A stretch of 64,000 nucleotides of DNA from Heligmosomoides polygyrus polygyrus (Eukaryota; Nematoda; Chromadorea; Rhabditida; Heligmosomidae), in the NCBI GenBank assembly GCA_947396885.1, contig OX377203.1, positions 24,431,253 through 24,495,252 of the forward strand, written 5' to 3'. Shown here one piece after another: positions 9,599-19,869 of the stretch. Both the position numbers and the translations under genes were made by a program. How positions within the stretch are numbered: the stretch's first letter is position 1; the number at the start of each line of letters is the position of its first letter. The notes under the pieces are model-generated. The model saw only the letters and a program-made list of their open reading frames with translations. It had not been told where the DNA came from and did not search any database.

Positions 9599-11235
9599 AC
9601 CACTGTGCCATAGCTTTTGTAGCCGAAGCCGCTTCTAAGAAATGTGAATCAATTTTGGTGTGCTCAGAAAAACCAGTTCGTTGACTAAAGACTCGACTCG
9701 ACTGTTTAAAGAACAATACGAGAGCGCCTTCGCTCATTCAGTTTGACTCCCAAAAAAGGTTATCAATGTGAGGATAAACGTTTGAGTTGCCCTTTTCTCG
9801 TCGAAAAATTTAATGTGTGCGCTTAACGTGACTTATGATTTGACGTCCTCTTACAGTGTTTCCTGCCAAGAGTGATAACATTCGGGCAGAAAGCACTCCT
9901 AGAAACACTTGTTTGGCGAAATGTTAGCAGCGCTGAGAGCGATGAGGTCGCACTCTCGTGAAGTTATCTAGGGTGACACGGGTTACTCTACCTGTGTTTG
10001 AACAGCGATCACGCTGTTGCGACACCTAAGCATGATCGAGATCACACCGAGGTGTGTGGATTTCTCACAAGTGCACAAGTGTTGTCAGTAGCGCAAAATA
10101 CCACTTATGTAAACACCCGAAAGGCTGTTGAGTCGCCCTTTGGATGGAGACAAATGTGAATACGGTCGTTCTTCGGGTCAGTCCCTCAACGAACTTCTGG
10201 CTGGTGCTTTCCGGAGTCAAGCCCACAGAGGTCGACAGTGACGATCCTAGCTTTTTCAATATTCATTCGTCAGTTCCACCTGCGACTGTCCTTAAATCTC
10301 GGCATGTTTTTGAACAGTATCGAAGATAGTCCTAGAGTTGTCGCGCCAAGAGTGTACCAGATTTCTCTTGAAGGATAAAACAGTGACTTGTCTATCGTCT
10401 GACCACCACAAGTCATTGTTTAGGCCAATTACGCACTCACATTGCCTCAACCACATCCACGGAAGTAGAATGCGTGCCGAGTCTCACGGCTAACTGACTG
10501 CGTCCCTTTCTTATAATATAGCTATAGTTGAACTGTAGTTGCTGTAGAAACGAAAACCAGAAGCAGGACATTCAGCAAAATGGGAGCATAAGAGCTAACG
10601 AGTAACAATTTTTGCTTTCTGAAAATTTTTGAATTTTTGAATGGTTTCGGTACTGAAAATTTTCTAGCATTTAAAAAGTACATTCGAAAAACGCGATTTT
10701 CGAGTATTCAAATTCGAATGGAAATTATTTGAACACCTATTCGAATTTGACCTTCGAGCATAAGTATACCTGGGCGAACAACAGCCAATCACTTTAAAGA
10801 GAGTGGTGCACTATCCAACCATATGGTAGTTACCTGCAAACAAACCATAAATTTCAACTTATCTGAATGTATAACTATGTCGAATAAAATGAGGGAGAGC
10901 GAAGGAACGTTGTATTTCTCTGATCTACTAATATCTATTATAGCGCAGTCGGAGGAAGTGCCGGTTGTCGCTCGCACTCGTGTTGATGCTCTTGGCAGGA
11001 ATTTTTCTCCTAAGAAAGCCAAGCCTTCTATACTTCCGAGCCCGGCTAATCGCTAGCGAACCTATTTAAGAGGAATAGTAAAGAGATTTCGTCATCTACA
11101 GGCCACAGTTCCCTAATCCAGCTGCCGTTCATGGTAGTGTTCAAGTTGCTTACGATTTTGCTGGTGTTGCTTGTTTTAAGTTGGACGTTGGTATATGCTC
11201 GTCACTACGTTTCTTCTTCTATAGACCAAACGCGC
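9599..11235. repeat. Dispersed repeat R2, copy 1
   Basis: Runs parallel to 57,735-58,823 and then 61,936-62,450 (that copy is interrupted by an RTE insertion) and in part to 54,945-55,430. Shared landmarks include GAATCAATTTTGGTGTGCTC (near 9648), TTGAGTCGCCCTTTGGATGG (near 10,130), a TTCGAATTCGAA-rich block (10,680-10,765) and TTGCCTGCAAACAAACCATA-like text (near 10,830). Copies share TATAGACCAAACGCGCATTT at the right end, where copy 1 is cut by the tail of the next LINE. No ORF is conserved between copies, so it is treated as non-coding. Confidence 0.75.
10680..10765. repeat. TTCGAA-rich simple block within R2
   Basis: Several overlapping ATTCGAAT/TTCGAA palindromes in about 85 bp; the counterpart at 58,790-58,837 / 61,922-62,010 was the target of an RTE insertion. 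Confidence 0.7.
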
Positions 11236-11377
11236 ATTTATTTTTATTTATTTATTACTACATGAGCTAATCATGTGAAATAAACGCATGAGTAGATAAA
11301 AATAAATGCAATAGGTAACACAGAAACTAAAATAAACAGGTGAATATGAATACGGAGTTATGAGGATAAGAATTAAG

Positions 11378-11857
11378 TCACGCTAAGCAGCGATCCAACA
11401 TGCCTTTAAAGGATGAAAGGCTGTCAGGAATGGTGGCTCTTTTGCACAACTTCAAGCAGTCCGAAGCAGCTCGCACAGGGAAATAGTGTACTCGGTATTT
11501 TGACCTTGCTTTCATAGGAAGGAACTTGAGTGAACCTCCTCTGGTAATCGACCTTCTCGATGCGCAAAACTCATTTATGTTCAAGTCGCGATGCCCGTGC
11601 AGAATTTTGTAAAACCATATCAGATCAAATTTGCGCCTTCTGTAAGCAAGTGAATGAAGGCCGAAAATGCGATTGCGCTCTAGAGGAGGAGGCAAATGAT
11701 CGAATACGAAACCCTGCTCGTGGATAATCAGTTTTCTCGTGAAACAGTTCTGTACAGCTTCAAGCTTTTGTACGATTTTCTTCTTCGATAGGTTAAAAAT
11801 CACCGTGCCATACTCAAGGAGGGGCCTAACGAACCATTTGAACGCTGTGATTAGCAC
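11378..11857 (-). pseudogene. CR1-like RT ORF, C-terminal segment
   Basis: Continues the RT block in a different frame: FKWFVRPLLEYGTVIF, AVQNCFTRKLIIHEQGF, then HSLAYRRRKFDLIWFYKI and PDSLSSFKGMLDRCLA at the stop. This is the thumb/C-terminal region of CR1/jockey-type proteins. The same blocks recur at 4.2-4.8 kb. Confidence 0.75.
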
Positions 11858-11867
11858 TTTGGTATTT

Positions 11868-12548
11868 CTAGTAAGTTATAATGAATCCCAGGTCTCGGAT
11901 CTGCTCCACATTCTCAATCGATGAACCTTCAATTGTGTAATCAAAGTTGACTCTTCTCGTTCCTAGACTAAGCAGTTTAGTATTTTCTTTAGAGATTGGA
12001 AGACCCCAAGTGACTGACCACTGGTGAACGTTGTTAAGTGCATCTTGAAGAGTACAGCAATCAAGAACAGAGGAGACAGCCTTATACATTTTTAGATCAT
12101 CTGCAAAAGCACAGCAGTTTACATCCATTGATCTTATTAGGACTGGAAGTTCGAAGGTATATATATTAAACAGTACAGGAGACAATACTCCTCCCTGAGG
12201 AACTCCACTAGTAGCTACCATTGGGGTGGAAAAGTTGTCCTTAACACAAACTCTAAAAGTTCTACCTGAAAGGAACTCTCTAATCCACGAAATTATTCGC
12301 GGATGACTACCAACTACGCTAAGCTTAGCAATCAACCTCGAATGAGAAACCTTATCGAAAGCTTTAGAGAAGTCTAGGTAAACCACGTCTATTGATTTCC
12401 CTTCTTCAAGAATAGAAGACCAATCGTTTGTTGCCTTAAGCATGGCAGTAACAGTCGATTTCCCTCTCTGGAAGCCATGTTGGAGTGGAGAGATTATTGA
12501 ATATTTGTGCAGGTGGGATTCAATCCGTTTTTTTAAGAATTTTCTCAA
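11868..12548 (-). pseudogene. CR1-like reverse transcriptase core
   Basis: Non-LTR reverse transcriptase copying element RNA at the nicked target. Visible RT blocks in order: QHGFQRGKSTVTAML, VVYLDFSKAFDKVSH (first catalytic Asp), SGVPQGGVLSPVLFNIY, and the FADD active site (CCAFADDLKMYK, near 12,100). The frame ends after LGFIITY at 11,868, where the following segment is in another frame. The catalytic residues are intact, but the frameshifts at both ends and the lost 5' part make the copy inactive. Confidence 0.85.
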
Positions 12549-12829
12549 ATGTCCTAGAAAACACGGACGTTATGCTAATAGAGCGGTAATTATTTGCTGA
12601 AGTGTAAGGTGGCTTCTTTGGAATGGGTATTACGTTTGCAGTTTTCCACCGTGACGGAACCTCAGCTCGCCTAAAGCTGAGATGGAAAATGTATTCGAGG
12701 GGACTACAAATGTATGGTAAATTGAAGAAGGATTATGCTACTGCTCAGAGTTTTTATTGTAGTTATTCGTCCAAAGCACAGATTATAATCCAGCGAAAAG
12801 AAACAGCAGAATCTTACTACATATAATCC

Positions 12830-13520
12830 GCTAAATCCGTGGGTCACGTTGTCGGTCACTGAGAGGGAGACTGAAGCCAAGAGATGCAGACGACAGTGCG
12901 ACGTATGCCAGCCGGTTTTGCTTTGAGCTTAACCATAGGAGATTGCTTGCGAACTGATAGCCTTGGGGCGGATCGTCCAATTTACAATATATTCAGCGGG
13001 TCAGGGTATGGATGGGGATGAAGTGCGGAGATTCAGCAAAGGGAGATCAATAGGGTGGGGAGGGGGGGGGGGGGGAATAAGGAGACCCGTATTTTCCTTC
13101 AATATCGTCCAACGTGCGTAGGGATTCAGAACATTGACAAAGACGTCGTCCAACGTGCGTTAGAATTTGAAGTAAAAGGGATCACCAGGGGGAGGGGGAC
13201 TTGTGAAAAGGCCATGTGCAAGGGCGACCACTAGAGGGGGGGGGGGTGGAAACAAAGGGACCAGTGTTTTCTCTCAATATCGTCCAATGTGTTTCCGGCT
13301 TCTGGAGATGGGTCACGGAAGTCGCGGCACGTGTGTCGGGTGCAGAAGGAGCGTCGTCACGTCGTGGCATCGTGGTGACACGTGAGCCGGGACTTAGAGT
13401 CACATGTGCGTGCTTGACTCTCACTCCGTTTCTTTGACTAGAACATAGGTAAAGAAGGGGTAAGGGGTTTTAGGGTAAGCGAGGAAAGGGAGGGAAGAGG
13501 TAGGGAGAGTGACTATGGGA
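12830..13520. repeat. Minisatellite-bearing repeat R5, copy 1
   Basis: Head (GTATGCCAGCCGGTTTTGCT, 12,904 on) matches 39,838 on and 55,470 on. It is followed by G-rich blocks with two poly-G runs (about 13,060-13,074 and 13,236-13,246) and by TATTTTC[CT]TTCAATATCGTCCAA[CT]GTG-type units (13,090 and 13,264). Copy 3 at 55.4-56.07 kb has the same order of parts. Non-coding. Confidence 0.7.
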
Positions 13521-13578
13521 TTGGGAGGAGTTCATTGCCGTCTTACAATGAACGATGTCGACTTGGCGTCCAATACCG

Positions 13579-13593
13579 ATTAATTTTAATCAT
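13579..13593. repeat. Target-site duplication of RTE copy A1 (left)
   Basis: ATTAATTTTAATCAT, identical to 16,739-16,753. Confidence 0.85.
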
Positions 13594-13613
13594 AATCATC
13601 ATCATCATCATTT

Positions 13614-14567
13614 TCAGCAGCGTTTGTCCCGCTTGGTGGCGGGGTCCGCTCTTCTGGTGTGGTGACGCCAATTCTCCCGATCAAATGCTTGATCAGGGTG
13701 CACACCAGCCATCTCTAAGTCCAAGCGCAACGTATCTTGCCAACGTTGCTTCGGGCGTCCTCTGGGCCGCTTTCCAAGGACCACAAGATTCAGGCCAATC
13801 TTACACACGGTGTCGTCGTTAGCGCGAAGGACGTGTCCGTACCATCGAAGACGAGCTTCGCGCAGCTTCTCGAATATCGGGGCGACACCGAACCTCTGTT
13901 GTATGGTGTCGTTACGAACGCGGTTCAAACGCGTAACTCCAGCCGTCCACCGCAGCATCTTCGTCTCCATTACACTGAGGCGGCTTTCAGCTTCCTTCGT
14001 CACGGGCCAGCACTCAACACCGTACGTCGCTACTGGGCGAACTACTGTTCTATAAACCTTCGATTTGAGGTGCTCAGGTATTGTCCTGTCGCAAAGCACC
14101 CCAGTCAGCGAGCGCCATTTGGACCAGGCTGCACTCACACGCGCATTCACCTCCATCTTTAAGCTGCCATCGGACGCGACTGTTGACCCAAGATACTTGA
14201 AAGATGTCACTTGTGAGAGCTCAGTACCATCGATCTTAATAGATCCGTGCTCATTAACATCCGTCGTCAAGTATTCCGTCTTTTTGACGTTTAGCTTGAG
14301 ACCGAACAATGCCAAACGATCGCACCACGCCTGTGCCTGTCGCTCGAGTTCGGTTTTGTCTTCACATGCAAGCATGACGTCGTCAGTATACAGCAGCGTC
14401 CAAGGTGCCGCCATTTGGAGATCTCGTGAGATTGCATCCATCACGACCACGAAGAGCAGTGGGGATAGCGCAGATCCCTGATGCACCCCTACAGAGATGG
14501 GAAACTCCATCGAGGTGCCCGCTGGAGCTCGTACTCGGATTATTGGACACGAGTAGAGGATGCGCAC
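13614..14567 (-). CDS. RTE reverse transcriptase, C-terminal part (after the premature TGA)
   Basis: Same frame as the preceding block. Contains SVGVHQGSALSPLLFVVVMD, the active-site box as LLYTDDVMLA (YTDD at 14,379-14,390 where A2 and A3 have YADD), FKYLGSTVASDGSL, the C-terminal WYGHVLRAND and KRPRGRPKQRW blocks, and ends HTRRADPATKRDK, 2 bases from the tail junction. The Ala-to-Thr change inside the catalytic box is unusual for this clade. With the TGA upstream, this half cannot be made from the normal ATG without readthrough. Confidence 0.9.
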   Translation of the reverse strand: MRILYSCPIIRVRAPAGTSMEFPISVGVHQGSALSPLLFVVVMDAISRDLQMAAPWTLLYTDDVMLACEDKTELERQAQAWCDRLALFGLKLNVKKTEYLTTDVNEHGSIKIDGTELSQVTSFKYLGSTVASDGSLKMEVNARVSAAWSKWRSLTGVLCDRTIPEHLKSKVYRTVVRPVATYGVECWPVTKEAESRLSVMETKMLRWTAGVTRLNRVRNDTIQQRFGVAPIFEKLREARLRWYGHVLRANDDTVCKIGLNLVVLGKRPRGRPKQRWQDTLRLDLEMAGVHPDQAFDRENWRHHTRRADPATKRDKRC

Positions 14568-16715
14568 TCACTCAATAAGCTCTTCAGGGATACCATGTTG
14601 TCCCAACGCGTACCATATAACATCTCGCGGAACGCGGTCGAAGGCCTTCTCCAAGTCCAGGAAGGCAAAATGCACCGGTTTCTGTTTCTCGCGGTGCTTC
14701 TCTAGCAGAAGACGAACGGCGTGAATGGCATCAACGGTGCCACAGCCAGATACGAAACCACACTGATTCGTGGAAAGCTGTACGACATCCCGGATACGTC
14801 CGTCGACAATTCGCTCAAAGATTTTCATGGTGTGCGAAAGAAGACGAATTGGACGGTAACTGGCGCAGTCTGCAGCACTGCCCTTCTTCTTCCAAATCGG
14901 GATGGTCGTGCTTTGCAGCCAACCCTCAGGCACTTTCTTCTCAGCAACAACCTGATTGAAAAACGCAGTCAGCCAGTCAGCAGGGCACCAGCCCTTCGAC
15001 TTCCACAGGTCAGCTGGCAGGTCATCGGGACCAGTGGCTTTGCCTGACTTCATCTTCCTCAGGGCTGCTTCAGTTTCGCTCACTGTGATCTTCTGAACGG
15101 GACCGTATACAGGTGATGCAAAAGGAACAGCAGGATGTTCAACTTCTACATTCGAGATTTCCTCGAAGTAGTCGTGCCATCGCTTCACAGCCCTCTTACG
15201 ATCCATCAGAAGATGACCGCTCTCGTCATTAATGCCAAAGAACTTCTCAATGTCTTCTGCTTGGCGACAGCGAGCTTTGGCGAGTCGGTAAATATAACGC
15301 TCACCGTCGCGCGTTTCCAATTTTTTGCTGACATCAGCGTAGTATGCGGCTTTAGCAGCGGCCACTGCCTTCTTTGCCACTTTCTTTGCTTCTCGATAGT
15401 TCCGCCAATTATGGACTGCTTTATCACCGATAAACACGTGATAGAGCCGTTTCTTTTCTCGGACTTTCTCTCTGACATCATCAGTCCACAGCCATGCCTG
15501 CTTGTCGACCCAGCGTCGTCCAGGCTTCGTTGTGTCGAGTTCAAGGCGTGCAGCCCGAGTTATCGCATCTGTAGCGCCCTTCCAGGTTTCGTCGACAGTT
15601 GTCACCGTCGGCAACTGAATGCGAGAAATAACTGCCGCTTCCTTCTCTTTCAGTCGCCACCATTTGATTCTAGCCGACCCACATCGCTCGACATGTTTAC
15701 ACCTCGAAGGTGTGATCTTCAGCGAGCAGATCAGTGGCCGGTGTTGCGTGGCAACCGTCTCATACGGCACGGTCTTCGCGTCTGTGACAAGGCCTTGGTC
15801 GCGACGCCTAACAAGGACATAGTCAATCTGCGTTTTAGCATTCCCGCTATAAAACGAGATGAGGTGGGAGTCACGCTTTCGAAATTTGGTGTTCACGATG
15901 GTGAGGTCATATGAGTCTGCACACTCAAGTATACGCTCACCATCGTCGTTGCGCGACCCATATCCAAAACCACCATGACAGTTGTAGCCGTCTTTCGTTG
16001 CTCCGACGTGACCATTAAGGTCACCTGCCACAACAACCATATCTTGTGACGGTACTTCCGCTGTCTTCTCATCAAGCAGGGACCAGAACTCGTCCTTGGT
16101 TTGCTCGGAAGAGCCTGTCTGCGGAGCATACGCAGAAAAGAAATGGCACCGTCGCTCTTCTACGGCGACAACAATCTTCATCAAGCGGTCATCGAAACGT
16201 TCTACGCTTGCAATCGCGTCACGGAAACGCTCGGAGACGATCACACCGACACCACTGGTGGTCCTGGGACTTCCACATAGAACGGCCTTGAAGCCACGTC
16301 CTATGTCACTTGACTTGCTGCAGGACCACCTCGTCTCCTGCACCGCACAGAAATCTATCTTTCTTCGCTCCAGTGCTTCTACCAACTCGCACGAGCGGCC
16401 CGTCAACGTGCCCACATTCAACGTTGCTACGCGGGTCTTGCCTACGTTGCGGGACTTTCGGACTAGCTCAGTTGCCCCCCGATGCCGTCCTCGCATCAGG
16501 GACCCTCGCATACTTTCCACACTCGCCGGGCTTTGCGAGTGCACGTCGGCTCCCGCGGACGCCGTAGCATTATCTTGAGAAGTCTGAAACGCCATCAACC
16601 ATATGATGTGACACAAAATGTTCGTAAGCCGGCCTGTCACTAGGGCCTGTCGCCTGCATTCGAATGTCTGTGTTTGGCTCGGCTTGCAAAAGCAAGCAGT
16701 TTCCAGTGGCACCAC
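14568..16715 (-). CDS. RTE endonuclease-reverse transcriptase, N-terminal part (ends at premature TGA)
   Basis: A 715-codon frame. An apurinic-type endonuclease (EEP fold) spans about residues 95-350: TRVATLNVGTLTGR, CAVQETRW (metal-binding Glu), VVVAGDLNGHVG, HLISFYSGN, IDYVLVRRRD and a terminal ATQHRPL (the His of the SDH-type motif). A basic linker follows, then RT blocks GKATGPDDLPADLW, SYRPIRLLSHTMKIFERIV, NQCGFVSGCGTVDAI and FAFLDLEKAFDRVPRD (first catalytic Asp). The enzyme nicks target DNA and primes reverse transcription from the nick. The frame stops at IPEELIE with TGA and continues without a shift in the next entry. Relative to A3 the first about 45 codons are in another frame (an indel near the His-His stretch), so the original start was probably the ATG at the element's extreme 5' end. 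Confidence 0.9.
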   Translation of the reverse strand: MVPLETACFCKPSQTQTFECRRQALVTGRLTNILCHIIWLMAFQTSQDNATASAGADVHSQSPASVESMRGSLMRGRHRGATELVRKSRNVGKTRVATLNVGTLTGRSCELVEALERRKIDFCAVQETRWSCSKSSDIGRGFKAVLCGSPRTTSGVGVIVSERFRDAIASVERFDDRLMKIVVAVEERRCHFFSAYAPQTGSSEQTKDEFWSLLDEKTAEVPSQDMVVVAGDLNGHVGATKDGYNCHGGFGYGSRNDDGERILECADSYDLTIVNTKFRKRDSHLISFYSGNAKTQIDYVLVRRRDQGLVTDAKTVPYETVATQHRPLICSLKITPSRCKHVERCGSARIKWWRLKEKEAAVISRIQLPTVTTVDETWKGATDAITRAARLELDTTKPGRRWVDKQAWLWTDDVREKVREKKRLYHVFIGDKAVHNWRNYREAKKVAKKAVAAAKAAYYADVSKKLETRDGERYIYRLAKARCRQAEDIEKFFGINDESGHLLMDRKRAVKRWHDYFEEISNVEVEHPAVPFASPVYGPVQKITVSETEAALRKMKSGKATGPDDLPADLWKSKGWCPADWLTAFFNQVVAEKKVPEGWLQSTTIPIWKKKGSAADCASYRPIRLLSHTMKIFERIVDGRIRDVVQLSTNQCGFVSGCGTVDAIHAVRLLLEKHREKQKPVHFAFLDLEKAFDRVPRDVIWYALGQHGIPEELIE

Positions 16716-16738
16716 GTGGAGGAACGGACATCGCCATC

Positions 16739-16753
16739 ATTAATTTTAATCAT
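16739..16753. repeat. Target-site duplication of RTE copy A1 (right)
   Basis: ATTAATTTTAATCAT, identical to 13,579-13,593. Confidence 0.85.
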
Positions 16754-17540
16754 ATTTCTGCAAATTAAGCACTTCGGATTGGAACTTTAATGATCGGCTT
16801 TTCGCCACATAGAGAATGCGCACTTCGGAGAAGAAATCGCGTTCATGTGATAGAGGGTGAATGGCTTCATAGGAGCAGTAAAGATTCTGCCGTATCATAT
16901 CCCACTGCACTAATTTACTATATAGTAAAACTGGTTTTTACTTGACAAAATCAGGAAGCCCTAAAGAAGAAAGGAGGATGATTGGGGTTGTTCTACTCTC
17001 GGGGTTTGGGGAAAAGCCCATGGCGGCCGCTAGGACTCCAAACGTCTGGTGTTAAATAAAACACAATACATGTGCACTACTAATCATTTAAACTCTAATC
17101 ACTAAACAATCTACAACACACCTCAACGTCTAGTCAAAGCAAACAAGGTTAGCAAGCAACTGCTCTTCCACACGCTAGCATTGACATCCTCGAGAGGTCA
17201 TCATACTTCCCAAGTTAAATCACTTAAGAACTCTGTAGGTCAGAAAATTCGTCCTGGTCTCGATTTTACAATCGGTGCTCAATGTAAGTTTCTCTCTAAC
17301 TGTTCTCGAAATTATTTAATCAAAAAATTCACTAGGGTTGATAGATAGCTTTCCGAAAGCAATTTCTGCATCATACAACATCCGAGATTTTTCTTCTGTT
17401 CTTCAACGTGCGGAGACAAAGCTGGAGAGACCGTTAATGTCCATTACGTAACTGGTTATAGTGTACTGAGAAACACCTCATCATCAGCTTTCACGTAAAA
17501 TTGTTTTGAACCCTTCCTAAAAGGTCGATATCCCTCTTCT
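16754..17540. other. No gene; holds one copy of dispersed repeat R7 (16,917-17,060)
   Basis: 16,917-17,060 (CTATATAGTAAAACTGGTTT, GTTCTACTCTCGGGGTTTGG, CCAAACGTCTGGT) is matched in inverted orientation at 40,425-40,590. The remainder shows nothing I can assign. Confidence 0.5.
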
Positions 17541-18600
17541 CGGTTAGATTGAGAGTTGCAGAATTAGTCAGCAGGGTCACTTCGAAGCTTACCGCATCCT
17601 AATGTTATAGTTCCCACCCGGGCCCATCAAGACTTCCATCCGTTTGATGTGGTGAAGGTGCAAAATGCATGGCGCATCCCACAATGGAACTTACGCCGAC
17701 CTTCATACTTTATTCGAACGAGAACATCTTCGATGTGCCAGTTTACTAAATTGCCCCAAGTTTGTTTGTTGGCTCAGATTGTTTGGTGAGGGAAAGGTTT
17801 TCTTAATGGCTGTTTGCTCATTTTTTGCTGCTTGGAACATACAATCAGGAAAAGCGTTATGCCATACATTCTGCAGGGCTTCTGCCAAATACCATTGGAA
17901 TGCAATTTCGTTGACGTGTAATGAACAACATGGTGACCAAAATTTGAGGAAGCTCTGAAATGATGCATTGCCCAGAAATCTTCATTACGAGTCATGCAAT
18001 CGCTGGCGCCTTATGTTTTCCAAGAGCACAATTGGCGAAATTCAGCTGGAGCACCGTTCACTACATATATGTCGAACTCCGCAGACCTCGCTCTCTCCCA
18101 CAATTTCTTTTCTCCTTTTCATTTAATTGACCTGGACTTCACAACCGACGACAACATGGAGGAAGCACACCGTGTTAAAATAGGACTACCGTTCTATGTT
18201 CTAAACAGGATTGGGCGTTAAATTTTAGGCAAAAAATTTTCTGATGGTTTTTTTAGGTAGATGTGCAAACCCTTTGAATTATTTAAAATTGTAACCAAAC
18301 CAGTTTGGCCACACTAACCTAGGGAGATACGGGAACCCCTTTCTTCATCAAAATGTCTCCATCTCAATGACAGTGTACCAAACCTATTCAATTACAAAAT
18401 TCATCTACACAATTATAGAGGAGAAAGGATGAGCCTAATAAATCCTTGTTTTAGATGCACTTACGCACTCCAATTCTACAGAATATCCCTGAAACAGCTT
18501 GAATGCAAGTCTTTGTTAACTCAGTGCCTTGCCCTAGGCAGACGAAACTGCTTACAAATTACCTTTCCAAAGCGATGGAGAGCTTGGCCGGCCCGGGCGA
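17541..18600. repeat. Dispersed repeat R4, copy 1
   Basis: Collinear with 62,568-64,000: GAGTTGCAGAATTAGTCAGC (17,552), ATGGCGCATCCCACAATGGA (17,668), GAACAACATGGTG (17,922) and GAAATTCAGCTGGAGCACCG (18,036) all recur in order. The right-hand copy has an extra segment of about 200 bp near 62,620-62,830. The frames inside are not conserved, so it is treated as non-coding. Confidence 0.8.
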
Positions 18601-18673
18601 ATTCCAAAGAACTTCGGTTCGGAGTACACTTGACAGAAGTCGCCTCTTCCGGATACGCTCCGACGCTGCACAC

Positions 18674-18765
18674 GGACTGCAGAGATTTTGGTTAATGTAG
18701 ATTGGCATTACGACATCACACCATGTCGTAATGCCAATCTACATTAACCAAAATCTCTGCAGTCC
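18674..18765. repeat. Perfect 43-bp inverted repeat with 6-base loop
   Basis: 18,674-18,716 is the exact reverse complement of 18,723-18,765 (outer end GGACTGCAGAGATTTTGG, inner end GGCATTACGACAT), loop CACACC. No mismatch in 43 bp. Confidence 0.95.
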
Positions 18766-19162
18766 TCATTCCACCATTATGAACATCACCTAAAAGCGGC
18801 ACTATGGCAAGTCTCTGTTGGGTCTCTCTAGGTGACCAAAATTAAGGTGAAACTACTTTAAGCGCGAATCCAACGAAGTATGTTGAAGTGCTTGACTGCT
18901 TCATGAGCTCCAGTACCACTTGGAATGGATAGTGGCAGCGCAGCAGTAGCCTAGACTCCACATCAGATATCATCAATTCGATGAATAGGGACATTCGATA
19001 CGTAACTCCGTTAATTCTTGGGTTAAATTCCGTTAAAATCAACAAAAAGTGAATTGCAAAGTGATGTAAATTGGTAAATTGTTAGTTGTCCAATGCACAC
19101 CGCTTGTTCTAAAGCAAAGGCGCCCATGACATTGATGAGCGGATAGCGAAACCTTAAACGGG
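18766..19162. other. No recognised gene
   Basis: Unassigned sequence between the hairpin and the tail of the CR1-like LINE. Confidence 0.35.
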
Positions 19163-19380
19163 GATTTATTTATTTTTTTTTTATTTTTTTTATTTGGAGG
19201 TGCAAGACATTTCTTACACAAAAGTAACAACAAAATAAGCCAGGAAAAACAACTACAAAGGAAAACTCAACATGGCACTGACAACAATATAACTTGTTAT
19301 AAGTAAAACGAAATAACACGTCAAAAAAGGAGACAATTATCGTTGCATAATACATTCTAAAAATGGACAAACCAACTCTG

Positions 19381-19760
19381 TTAAGAAACCCTAGAGGATA
19401 CTCCAACAGTAACCAGTTTCTTGAAAGCCGATAAAGACAATGTTAAAATGCAGTTTGTTAAAATCAAGAGACACTCGATTAGGAAAGCATTTGAGGCTGA
19501 TCTGAGTTCTAGAAACTGGAGCAGTAAGTTTAACGTAGTATCTGAATTTAGCTCAGTCCTTCCTGGCAAGATTTTGAAAACCATTATGAGGTCATTCCTA
19601 ATTCACCTACTCTGCAAGCTGGGTGGTCTAAGTTGCACCCTCCTCTGTTCTCCATTAGGAATAAACTGATAGTTCAGACCACTACAGCGCGTAACAAGTT
19701 TGCGTGTGAAGTTATTCTGAACACTCTCCAGAAGGGCGACATCCTTTTTCTTGTACGGGG
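19381..19760 (-). pseudogene. CR1-like ORF2 C-terminal segment
   Basis: The frame ending at 19,381 starts MVFKILPGRTELNSDTTLN; the preceding part (FEGGTTVFPRTRKR, about 19,750) is in another frame. This corresponds to the VFSP...LLE...FKIL region after the RT in CR1-like proteins. Confidence 0.65.
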
Positions 19761-19869
19761 AAAAACAGTTGTGCCACCCTCAAACATAAGTTTTATTAAT
19801 AAGCGTTTGAGAGTTTTTTGTGCGGAGTGCCTTGAAGAGATTGCAATTTTTAAAATTCACCTTTGAAAC

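Larger units (their letters stand above)
11236..12725 (-). mobile_element. CR1-like non-LTR retrotransposon, 5' truncated
   Basis: A minus-strand LINE copy. The two open blocks are 11,868-12,548 and 11,378-11,857. After the RT ORF comes a 3'UTR of about 110 bp and an A-rich tail of AATAAATAAATAAA type (plus 11,236-11,260) inserted in repeat R2. The upstream end stops inside the RT domain near 12,725, so endonuclease and ORF1 are missing. A 7-A run at about 12,531-12,538 carries one base too many: upstream of it the reading frame (PSRWKTANVIPIPKKPPY, NNYRSISITSVFSRTFEKI) is shifted relative to the downstream frame. Confidence 0.85.
13594..16738 (-). mobile_element. Full-length RTE-clade non-LTR retrotransposon (copy A1)
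   Basis: A 3,145-bp minus-strand element flanked by a perfect 15-bp target-site duplication. It carries one endonuclease-RT ORF and ends in a short (ATG)n-type tail (plus 13,594-13,612, CATCATCATCAT). The 5' end lies only a few bases before the first ATG (GATGGCGATGTCCG), as in copy A3, so the family has almost no 5'UTR. This is the best preserved element in the window: within the endonuclease-RT reading frame the only break is one TGA at 14,568-14,570, at a position that is TGG in copies A2 and A3. Confidence 0.92.

Noticed and set aside
10144..10329. 61-codon frame with a partial counterpart at 58,264
   Set aside because: The frame is not kept between R2 copies, so it is repeat DNA, not a gene.
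16046..16578. Plus-strand frames across the RTE
   Set aside because: Antisense shadows of the endonuclease ORF on the minus strand.
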